A stretch of 64,000 nucleotides of DNA. Source: Algoriphagus lacus (GTDB taxonomy: Bacteria; Bacteroidota; Bacteroidia; Cytophagales; Cyclobacteriaceae). The notes beneath the pieces were generated by a model, which did no database searches, had not been told where the DNA came from, and saw nothing but the letters and a program-made list of their open reading frames with translations. Position numbers and translations under genes: made by a program. The DNA lies in NCBI RefSeq assembly GCF_003583985.1, contig NZ_QXML01000001.1, positions 62,001 through 126,000 on the forward strand, in the 5' to 3' direction. The first letter of the stretch is position 1; every line of letters begins with the position of its first letter. Shown here piece after piece: positions 31,401 to 37,400 of the stretch.

Positions 31401-33225
31401 AGCTCCTGGATCCGATAGTGATATTGTTCAGACGCAGGCCCGCTTTTCCAAAAAGGGTATTCGCATTATTGATGAATTATTACACCACTATACCAACGGA
31501 ACCAAAGACTATGTCCTGGTAAATGAAGGAGAAAAAATGCTGGAATGGTTTGAGGCCTTGAAAAGACAAGCCCCCGAACTGTACGCATCCATCATTCAAT
31601 CCCTAAATGAAGTGCCTTTAGATAAACTGAAAGGCAACTGGTCTGTTGCCGACTTTTCTGGAGGAGCATTAGTGATGGTTACTTATGGAGAGGCGGACAT
31701 GTCATCAAGAACCTTATTGCGACGCTCAGCCAATGTTTTTGAGCAGGCCTATACTCGTTTTCTTGATCTTCAAAAAGCAGAAGCACAGGCAAGGGAAGCG
31801 CAGGTTGAGGTGGCCCTGGAGCGAATCCGCGCAAGAGCACTCGCGATGCAATCCTCCACCGAACTCGGTGAAGTGGCCAAAGTCCTGCGGGACCAAATGG
31901 GCATTCTGGGTCAGGAAGACCTGGAAGCATCCGTGGTCCATTTGTATTCTGCCGGTTCTCCCACATTTGATTCCTGGTATGCATTTCGGGCGGGAGATCA
32001 TATAATCGAAGGTGTCGCCACGTTCAGCCTTGAAAATTCAGCCTTGGCCAAGGAGTTTTTGAAACTCTACGAGGACGAGGTCACTGAGTACACGATCGAA
32101 GTAAAGGGCGCAAAGTTGAAAGAATGGTTGGCCGAAATAAAAAGGAACGCACCGAAGATCGCTGCCTATTGGGGAGATCTTCCTCCGGAAAAGCAGTTTT
32201 ACCATTTTTCTGATTTCTCAGGCGGGGCGCTGTTGATGGTTTCCCATGAAAATCTGACCGAGGAAACTCAAATGCTCCAGAAACGCTGCGCATTGGTTTT
32301 TGAACTGGCATACAAACGCTTTTTGGATTTGGAAGCGAAAGAAAGACAGGAACGGGAATTACTCGAAGAAAAACTGCGCTTGGAACACGCACTCTCCGAA
32401 CTCAAGGCTACCCAATCCCAACTCGTCCAACAGGAAAAACTTGCCTCCTTGGGCCAGCTCACTGCCGGGATCGCCCACGAGATCAAGAACCCGCTGAATT
32501 TTGTCAATAACTTTTCGGAAGTCTCCCTTGAAATGATCGAGGAGGTAATAGAAGAAAGGAGCAAGAGCGAGGAAACAAGAGATGAAACTTTGGTGGACGA
32601 AATACTGGAGGACATTAAGTCTAATCTCCAAAAAGTACATGACCATGGAACCCGAGCCAATGGAATCGTAACGTCCATGCTTCAGCATTCACGGGCTAGC
32701 TCCGGCAAATTGGCCCCTTCAGACCTCAATGCCCTGATCAAGGAATATGTCAACCTGTGCTTTCACGGCATGCGGGCCAATAAAAATCCGATCGACGTGG
32801 ATATCCAGCTGGAGTTAGAACCTTCTTTGGAACCTGTATCCCTGATCAAAGAAGACTTTACCAGAGTGGTGATCAACCTTTGCAACAATGCCTTTGATGC
32901 GATGCGAGAGAAGTTTTTAAAGACGGAAGACAAAAGACGGAAGGCCGAAGATTCTGAAACGGTCAAGTACAATCCGAAATTGAAGGTAACAACAAGTCTG
33001 GAAAATGGTCAGGTTCGGATATCCTTTGAAGACAATGGTCCCGGTATTCCTGACGAGATCAAAGACAAAATCCTTCAACCCTTCTTCACGACCAAAAAAG
33101 GCACTGAAGGCACAGGCCTTGGCTTAAGCATCACTCATGACATCATCAAGGCGCATGGTGGAGAGTTGTCGGTGGAAACATCGATCGACTACGGAGCAAA
33201 ATTTATAATCAAACTGAACAAATGA
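19405..33225 (+). CDS. Giant histidine kinase with about 22 tandem sensor units
   Basis: The 4606-residue soluble-looking kinase has no signal peptide or obvious membrane segment. Residues 1-135 form an NTF2/SnoaL-like domain (VEMRNRQIDVI, EQCDIYVLIDSEWNFY). A coiled coil follows (ENLELRDAVKRRTAELENKN). Then come 22 sensor units of about 185 residues, each introduced by a helix of the type AALERVRSRSMAMHKSEEL and closed by RFAKVFEQTYTRFLDLQKAE. Residues about 4303-4606 are HisKA (His4358 in GIAHEIKNPLNFVNNFS) plus HATPase_c (INLCNNAFDAM, DNGPGIP, GTGLGLS). The units fall into several diverged subtypes. I cannot assign a named family; length and pattern suggest a GAF-like fold (inference). It lies between the propeller kinase and the FIST gene, which it overlaps by 4 bp (ATGA). 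Confidence 0.93.
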   Translation: MKPSINKLNEAKKAYEIYWDSYTKGDLETFASTLDDRFEMIGTSEAEVCHSKADGIEFLKAQLHEVVGKVEMRNRQIDVIPVDPLILVNEQCDIYVLIDSEWNFYSKIRISTLLRETKEGWKVTQQHGSLPDMRVQEGETLAIEKISKENLELRDAVKRRTAELENKNRELAIEAALEKVRAVAMGMKKPEDMLEVCREISDRLQEFGVEKIRNIQTAIIDETIGQYLCYQYFTAYNKTAVEKTEYLKSPVEQGMVRQMLASRDGFFIGGLSGKELEAFRSHRKKENHFPDPFLDEATQLDYCFLSIGEGGLGLTLYQPMAEDVLTLFKRFHQVFSLAYQRFRDIQKAEAQTREAQIEVAVERVRAQSMAMHHPDDLDKVNKEILNQLQLLQVPGLTGVTFYLVDKDGWVKAWDFSSPGNIGDQNSYSLQYDFQKYELMGEPFEVFRQTDLNYFVADFPLEKLKRGVYELEEINPTVASLVKEALAKGILTHQWTACARISDGLLGVDLVSPPSEDTKTIVLKMAAAFNQAYTRFLDLQKAEAQAREAEIELALERVRARTMAMHYSSELADTATILFQQIKELGFEIWSCGFGIWRPEVDLEEAWMSTGDLFPIILLPFKEDPSHLGIYEASQRGESVFEVEVKGEVLTRHYDWLMSQPSFRIVFGQIENSGIILPTVQFKYAAFFKQGYLHLITTKPQPDIHNINQRFAKVFEQTYTRFLDLQKAEAQARESQIQLALERVRARTMAMYKSEELTEVAVMLYKELFSLEVTQEFFECGYVEIDEANKIQRAWMTGPDGNLLESFNLPLTGEPIFDSRYEAWKQQIPIFHQVVAGDQLKRHIEFAIPYFDSKEAEEIARTQVPDSVVFYCGNFSHGYLAINCGLLLDAEGESLIARFTRVFEMTYLRFLDLKKAEAQAREAEIELALERVRARTMAMHHTEELKEVIQVVFDQFVGLNIHVEHAGFILDYKEQDDMHIWLADHQQGVPTEITIPYFDSPHWNSYLEAKANRASFFANLLPFEVKNKFYSDLFEWIPELTEEAQQAIFGKPGLAISTVLLDNVGLYIEHYSETPFTAEENAILMRFGKVFQQTYTRFLDLQKAEAQARESQIQLSLERVRSKAMAMHNSDDLSEVLSVLFEQFEVLAISPVYTFLSFIDVERNTFTYRQTGRHGQKVLAQQTISMDAMNIWKDVVDRWKSGVYDTIDTMYCPKELLPEVFKIYDEIFSQLPEGAKVFQEDFPDGIYTAIACSKFGHLGYDHNRPSTEEEKSILLRFNTEFVRLYQRFLDLQKAEAQARESQIQLALERVRARTMAMHKSQELAEVAVVLYQELKTLGATQDFFECGYVEVDEINNLQRAWSTRPDGSFLKEPYYLPLTGEPVIDARYEAWKQRVPVCHQPVGGELLKRANEFVIPYMNNQEAAEISSSSTVPDPVHFYCGNFSHGYLNINCGEPLSAEEESLLARFTGVFEMTYQRFLDLQKAEAQAKDAQIELALERVRAKTMAIQKPEEFLDVISVIGEQFAHLGFDNEWVNFGANGLDISKGIDIWELVIMPGQYQSAQRVFIPYTEHILFRTLIEQFERYKKDGTNFFTLLLDKRELGKWLDHQYKETVYKEMPAEVKALGFSKPSAVSSYIILKDTWFEVGRFSTTHFTDEENEIFKRFANAFGQAYTRFLDLQKAEAQARESQIQLALERVRARTMAMQKSDELPDAANLLFQQVQSLGMPAWSAGYCTWVDDKRTSVTLWMSSEGVLQPPFTAPTTEDELFIEMRKGQEDGKAFHVVEMGGDKLVRHYQYMRTLPVVGEILDSIIEAGHPLPTFQIMHQAYFSKGFLLFITYEPVPESHDIFIRFAQVFEQTYTRFLDLQKAEAQARKAQIEVAVERVRAKALAMHRSEEILGVAVSIRDAMVALDLQGVSAATIYLEQDNGNVRVWDITELLESEKGPYLNLDFEFRLEETDSDLWFHRIWNFKDKYCVVEMDQDDLWRCEAFLRTFDPKNADNFLRFLESGQITHLWLPTVSLERGKMNIDFVQPPPAEMEFILPKMAATFDLAYKRFLDLQKAEAQAREAQIEAALERVRSRSMAMHKSEELREVIQLVFEQFRLLNFNIDSAQFDPDYKASDDMNLWTAVPGQPYSTYQHIPYFDNPIFYSIKEAKEKKLSFHIQKLSFEKKNEFFRHFFKYITYVPKERQKLIFESPGFYRAVVFLENIALAIQNYSNIPYTNEEIAVLKRFGKTFEQVYTRFLDLQKAEAQAREAQIEAALEKVRGRTMAMHSSHELADAAYVLFEQLNFLGVTHERINIGIVNEDNHTIDFWVTEQGGNKLSTKFSGRISEPTTLSKAYHSWKKGEKSLVVDLNGEELKSWLHYLNEEIKIPFNKAYLHSRRVQTAGFFSKGMLILTSPEPLNEEALYLLEKFAGVFDLTYTRFNDLKIAEAQAREAQIEAALERVRSRSMAMHKSDELLEAGEILFSELQKLGIESLTAGFVLMDKQEKNGLNYTPDPSTKKIMSLPVIIPHNETVHLQRVVENWKKGTSHYVVEMDEEETIKHQTFIAERSTNFTLNAEQLIAISPARLFLHNFYFKEGYLLIVGGTRLSAEQLDIMLRFAKVFQQTYTRFLDLQKAEAQARESQIEAALERVRSRSMAMHDSKELGEVAKVMFNQMKLLGAELFAFGIVLCDKDKNVVEQWHGLGEGDMMTPFQVPIDLDYIHRYRYDQWKAGVELFSIEIPSDYIARHFELMFALPSVKTVMDDLKLKGIELGHPSWEIDYGASFKYGYLLVSSLQPYAEEKIFPRFAKVFEQAYTRFLDLQKAEAQARESQIEAALERVRSRTVGMQKSDELRDVIQVIYEQFLHLGIDLYGAAFAMDYRESEDWHIWSADLANLSPTLLHIPYFDHPYWNTWNDAKRKGLDTLAYTMAFAEKNSFVSEFGKHIPNLPAEALELVLSTPGYTVSNVFLKNVTLYIDRFTTEPYSDADNAILMRFGKVFEQTYTRFKDLEKAEAQAREAQIEAALERVRSRTMAMQRSEELPEVAGLLFQQVKALGVPQFQCGFNIFEIDDKECIWYPGSADGDILPPCKIPLTEHPIFMAFNESRKRGDELYVYEKDGEYQAGHYRYMLSLPVLGELLQNMLDAGIPFPTFQIDHIANFSHGNLLFITPEHFPEMHDTFKRFAKVFEQTYTRFLDLQKAEAQAREAQIEAALERVRSRTIALQNSDELLSVAILMFQLLKELGGNLFACGFTLLNENKTDSESWMSAEGEFLPPIIVPNEKEPVTRHMFEAWQQGEELYIEEAGGEELKAHYDIMVSLPTAGKIFKGMLEAGIQFPSWQRWHAAYFTHGYLLIITTQPFKDVDLFVRFAKVFDQTYTRFLDLQKAEAQAREAQIQLALERVRARTMAMQSSEELAEVSYLLNKQVVDLGIPTRGCAFNIYNEEDSTEWFSNLEGTIPTYKTPRENIFLKYYEAGQRGETLWIEEFGGDRIKEHYKYLATLSISGNEEETIESNLVKVPEYQIDHVAYFKYGYLLFITLVPAPEAHDVFRRFAKEFEQTYTRFLDLQKAEAQAREAQIEVGLERVRARTMAMHSSNDVSMATATLFTELEKLGVQNLRGGIAIISPDQTQEVWSVTHLPEGITLRAIGIFDMRLHPFWRQLFKAFKTKEEFQYYWLAGEDKAKYIALLNTTPHYLEQPITDLPDVHVQSYFFGEGAIWTNSLQPHSESEKQIMKKFVSVFSLTFRRYLDLQKAEAQAREAQIEAALERVRSTSLAMHSSQDLSKVVHIVFTELVKLDAKLDRCLILIVNPQTLGITWYLTGKEGLLSNNGFLVADNSHPSHLAYLEGWRTKRKKWHYLLAGEEKKSWDAYGFSQTELAQLPDFIKADMAAVESIHLSISSDDFGCLIASSLSPLSEVHEGIVDRFTTVFNQTYTRFLDLQKAEAQAREAQIEAALEKVRSRSMAMHNSQELKEVALELRKQMGLLGQKDLEVCAIHLYDKEHSFESWSAMKAPGSDSDIVQTQARFSKKGIRIIDELLHHYTNGTKDYVLVNEGEKMLEWFEALKRQAPELYASIIQSLNEVPLDKLKGNWSVADFSGGALVMVTYGEADMSSRTLLRRSANVFEQAYTRFLDLQKAEAQAREAQVEVALERIRARALAMQSSTELGEVAKVLRDQMGILGQEDLEASVVHLYSAGSPTFDSWYAFRAGDHIIEGVATFSLENSALAKEFLKLYEDEVTEYTIEVKGAKLKEWLAEIKRNAPKIAAYWGDLPPEKQFYHFSDFSGGALLMVSHENLTEETQMLQKRCALVFELAYKRFLDLEAKERQERELLEEKLRLEHALSELKATQSQLVQQEKLASLGQLTAGIAHEIKNPLNFVNNFSEVSLEMIEEVIEERSKSEETRDETLVDEILEDIKSNLQKVHDHGTRANGIVTSMLQHSRASSGKLAPSDLNALIKEYVNLCFHGMRANKNPIDVDIQLELEPSLEPVSLIKEDFTRVVINLCNNAFDAMREKFLKTEDKRRKAEDSETVKYNPKLKVTTSLENGQVRISFEDNGPGIPDEIKDKILQPFFTTKKGTEGTGLGLSITHDIIKAHGGELSVETSIDYGAKFIIKLNK
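20421..32340 (+). repeat. Tandem array of sensor-unit repeats inside the giant kinase gene
   Basis: The conserved linker (consensus YTRFLDLQKAEAQAREAQIE then AALERVRSRSMAM) recurs 22 times. Copies begin near 20421, 20998, 21556, 22110, 22681, 23242, 23821, 24418, 24981, 25564, 26127, 26676, 27241, 27809, 28375, 28938, 29497, 30045, 30597, 31162, 31748 and 32311, the last leading into the kinase. An initial half-copy stands near 19909. The period is about 550-600 bp. The linker DNA is nearly identical in many copies, for example gcagaagcacaggcaagaga, while the sensor parts between are clearly diverged. Confidence 0.95.
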
Positions 33226-34373
33226 AGGCTAAATCAATCAAAGGAACCTCTCCTGCAGAAATAAAGACCGGTTTAGATAAATGTATGCAGGATGGTTTTA
33301 AACCTACCTTGGCATTTGTATTCATGTCCATCAAACAGGACATTGACTCAGTCCGGCAAGTACTGATGGAGCATCATATTCAGATTTTTGGAGCTACCAC
33401 CGGAGGTGAATTCATAGATGGTGACATTGGAGCAGGTTCTATTGCCATCCTGCTGGTGGACATGAATCCGGCTCACTTTAGAGTACTCTTGCAGGACTAC
33501 CGTGACAAAGACACTCAGGAGGTAGCGCGGGAGATAGCGACTTTGGCAAAAAAGACTTTTGAAAACCCTTCTATTATCATCTCAGTCAGTGCCGACGTAA
33601 GGGGTGAATCCGGACCAGCCATGGAAGACCCTGTGGTAAAATCCATCGAGTCCGTCACCGGTAAGAACATCATCCTATGGGGTGGCCGGGCCGGCGATGA
33701 TTTTGATTTTCATGAAACGGTAGTATTCAATCATGAATTTTCAACCAAAAGAGGGATTCTCCTGCTGGTTTTGGATGGTGACAAAGTTCTGGTGAGAGGT
33801 GAGGCAGCCTCCGGACAAAAAGCGATGGGCACGGAGCGGGTTGTTACCAAAGTTGTTGGCAAATGGGTTTACGAAATTGACCATCAGCCGGCCGCAGAAA
33901 TTGTGTTGAAATTCCTGGGGCTCCACTTAACACCCGAAGAAGCGCAAACTTATTATCCCAAAGAGGCCATTGTGTTCAGCGTTGCCCGCGACCAAGGTGA
34001 TCCGGTTTTACGGGGTTTGGGTGTTTTTGATTGGAATAATAAATCGTTTCTGCCGCTTGGCGACATACATGAAGGAGACAGGATACGTCTGACTATCGCT
34101 CCGGATTTTGAGGTGATTGAAGAAGTAAGACAAAAAGCAGAAAAAATAAAACAAGAAGAATTACCAGAAGTGGATGCCTTGCTGATGTTTTCGTGCATTG
34201 GCAGGTTGGGTCAATTTGGCCCCCTGGTGGGGGAAGAAATAGATGGCGTTAGAAACGTTTTTAATGTACCCATGGCAGGGTTCTTCACCTATGGGGAATT
34301 TGGCAGGACTACTAACGGAAACAATGAGTTTCATGCCAATACGTGCTGCTGGGTAGCATTAAAGGAAAAGTAA
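33222..34373 (+). CDS. FIST-domain sensory protein (FIST_N plus FIST_C)
   Basis: The 383-residue cytoplasmic protein matches the FIST family. FIST_N covers about 20-200 (PTLAFVFMSIKQDIDS, FGATTGGEFIDGD) and FIST_C about 215-370 (ALLMFSCIGRLGQFGP, GVRNVFNVPMAGFFTYGEFG). FIST proteins are predicted small-molecule sensors, often linked to histidine kinases or chemoreceptor signalling. The start ATG overlaps the stop of the giant kinase (ATGA), and the stop connects through a 12-codon mini-ORF to the next kinase. A stoichiometric partnership with these two kinases is therefore a reasonable inference. The ligand is unknown. Confidence 0.9.
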   Translation: MKAKSIKGTSPAEIKTGLDKCMQDGFKPTLAFVFMSIKQDIDSVRQVLMEHHIQIFGATTGGEFIDGDIGAGSIAILLVDMNPAHFRVLLQDYRDKDTQEVAREIATLAKKTFENPSIIISVSADVRGESGPAMEDPVVKSIESVTGKNIILWGGRAGDDFDFHETVVFNHEFSTKRGILLLVLDGDKVLVRGEAASGQKAMGTERVVTKVVGKWVYEIDHQPAAEIVLKFLGLHLTPEEAQTYYPKEAIVFSVARDQGDPVLRGLGVFDWNNKSFLPLGDIHEGDRIRLTIAPDFEVIEEVRQKAEKIKQEELPEVDALLMFSCIGRLGQFGPLVGEEIDGVRNVFNVPMAGFFTYGEFGRTTNGNNEFHANTCCWVALKEK

Positions 34374-34411
34374 TGGATTGCCAACCACAAAAGCTTGCCT
34401 CAAAACCATGA
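34373..34411 (+). CDS. Possible 12-residue coupling mini-ORF
   Basis: The frame reads MDCQPQKLASKP. Its ATG overlaps the FIST stop by one base (TAATG), and its TGA overlaps the ATG of the next kinase (ATGA at 34408-34411). This links both genes by stop-start overlaps without a Shine-Dalgarno motif. Translation is unproven; it may only serve re-initiation, or be chance. Confidence 0.35.
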   Translation: MDCQPQKLASKP

Positions 34412-37400
34412 ATAAGCACCTTCAACGCATTTTGGAAATCCTCCGGCAGGATCAACTCACTACAGAGCAAAGGGAGGACGCTTTGAAGGTTTTGAAGGAA
34501 GCTGAAAAGGAATTTGAAATAACAGAATTCAAACTCAATCGCACTGAAAAAGCAAAACGTACCACTGAGATCCTGTTTGAAGAAACTGTCGCAGAACTGG
34601 AACAAAAGCGAAAAGCAATTGTAATCCAAAACCGCGAGCTGGAAGTGGAAGCTGCGCTCGAAAGAGTCAGGGCACAGACTATGGCCATGCACAACAGCGA
34701 GGACGTGGGGAAGTGTGTTGTCAAGATGTTCAGTGAACTCACCGCTCTTGGGGTGGATAAAGGAACCCGATTTGGAATCGGGATCCTGAATCATGACAAC
34801 GAAAACAATCAGCTTTGGACGGCTCGAAAAGATGGGGAAGAAGTTAAGATTCATATCGGCCACATCGATATGGCCTCACACCCTTTGTTGAAAAGTGCCC
34901 GAAAGGCTTGGAAGGAGCAAGTTCTTTTTCATCAATACATTTTGGAAGGACAGGATTTGCTGGATTATTATCAAATGCTGAATAATGCACCTGACTATAA
35001 AATTCAGATTCCTTTAGAACAATTACCCGAAAGAGAGATCCAACATTGTTTCATTTTCGAGCATGGGTTCTTTTATGCGTTCAGTCCCAAGGAATTTCAA
35101 CCCGAACTGATTCACATTACCAAACGGTTCAGTTCACTCTTTGAACAAACCTACCGAAGGTACCTGGATTTGGTAAGAGCCGAAGCGCAGGCTATTGAAG
35201 CACAGATAGAAGCGGCACTGGAGCGAGTTCGGTCAAGAACGATGGCCATGCAAAAGAGTAATGAACTACCTGAAGTAGCTTTCGAGCTTTTTGAGCAAAT
35301 GCACCATTTGGGATTTGCCCGTTGGGGTGCTTCGATATCTCTTGCCGATGAAACAAGAGGTGGTTTTAACGTGTGGTACACTACTCCCGAAAAGCGAATC
35401 TTTTCTGAATCCATTTTTCTTCCGAATCAAGGTCATCCGTTAGCAGAAAAAATCTGGAACGTCTATAAGCAACAAATTGAATTATCGACTACAGAACTAC
35501 GGGATGAAGAAAAGCTTGATTATGATCAATGGATGTTTGCCAATACCCCACATGAAAACATGCCTGAAAGTGTCAAAGGAGGAATTCTTTCAGAACGCTA
35601 TGTAATGTTCTCTTTGTCGGCGATGAAATATGGTTTTCTTGAGGCCATTAGTCTTGAGCCAATCCCAACGAAGTTGAACGAGATTTTACCACGTTTCGCA
35701 AAAGTGTTTGAGCAGACCTATACCCGCTTTCTCGATCTCCAAAAAGCAGAATCACAGGCCAGAGAGGCGAAAATAGAATCCGCATTAGAGAGAGTCAGAT
35801 CGCGCAGCTTGGCGATGCATCACTCTTCCGAGTTATCTGCAGTGGTGGATACCCTACTCACTGAGTTCACCAAGCTTGAATTTACACTTACCTTCTGTAT
35901 CATCAATCTTATCGATGAGCAGGACATGAGTAATACGGTATGGGCAGCTAATCCTGAAACGGGGAAAGATCCGGAATCCTATTACATGAAGTTTGAGGAT
36001 TATCCCTTTCATCACGCCATGTGGGATGCCTGGAAAGCACAAAAAAAGCGATTTGTCTACACCATAGAAGGAAAAGAAAAAAAAATCTACGATGAATACC
36101 TCTACTCCGAAACTGAATTCCGGCGATTTCCAAAGCACGTTCAGGAAGCGAATAAAGCCCTCGAACGATATGTAGCTGGCTTTACTTTCTTTAAATATAG
36201 TGGACTACAAACGGTGAGTTTAAACCCTATATCCGAGGACGAATTAGAAATTCTCGAACGTTTCGGAAGGGTCTTCGAACAATCCTACACCCGTTTTCTC
36301 GACCTGCAAAAGGCAGAAGCCCAGGCACGCGAAGCACAAATAGAAGCCGCATTGGAAAGAGTGCGTGCCAAAACCATGGCCATGCACAAAAGTGAGCAGT
36401 TGCCTGAAACTGCGCAGGTGCTGTTCGAACAGTTTGCAGAGCTGGGAAAAATTCCTGACCGCATTGCAATTGGCATTATTAAAGAAGAATCGCAACTTAT
36501 TGAATGGTGGGCGACTGACCAAAGTGGTAGCAAGTTGGCACTTCATTTTGATGCGTCTATTCATGGGCCCACCATTGGGCAATATTTTGCTGCGTGGAAG
36601 GAGGGTAAAGACAGCATCATGGTAGATCTCTCGGGTGAGGCGTTGAAAGAATGGGTTGCATATGTGAGGGATGTGGTGAAGATGCCGATTGATGCCTCTA
36701 AAATAAAAGGAAGAAGAGTACACCATGGTGCATTCTTTTCCCAGGGCTTGTTGCTCATCAGTGCGCATGAACCGATGCCCACTGAAACCATGCAGTTACT
36801 GGTTCGCTTTGCCAAAGTTTTTAGTCAAACCTATACACGCTTCCTCGATCTGCAAAAAGCAGAGGCCCAGGCAAGAGACGCTCAGATTGAAGCGGGATTG
36901 GAAAGGGTTCGAGCCAAAACCATGGCCATGCATAACAGTGCGGATGTGGGCGAGAGTGTGGCTGCTTTATTTGATGAACTGGTGAAGTTGGGTGTCACAA
37001 CGAATCGCTGCGGTATATTGATTCATAGTGATAGCGAGTTTTCAGAAGTCTGGACAGCCAAGTCTAACCCCACTGAAAAAGCGACATTGGTTATTGGCAA
37101 ACTGGAAATCAACATGCATCCCATGCTTGTGGGAGAGCGAACTTCCTGGTCGAATAAAGAACCATTTTATTCCTATGAGTTGACGGGCCAGGACATGATC
37201 AACTACTATCAAGCAATTAATAATTCAAAGTACTATCCTACTCAATTTAGCTTGAAGGCATTGCCTGCCAAAGAAATTCACAGCGATTTTCATTTTTCAG
37301 AGGGTTCCGTTTTTGCCTTTACCAATGAACCCCTTCCAATGGAGTGGGCCGCAATTTTCAAAAGATTCACAAGTGTGTTTGGCCAAACCTACCGGAGGTT

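Noticed and set aside
20421..32340. Regular short repeats that could suggest a CRISPR-like or VNTR array
   Set aside because: The repeats are in one continuous reading frame, spaced 550-600 bp apart, and translate to a conserved helix between sensor domains.
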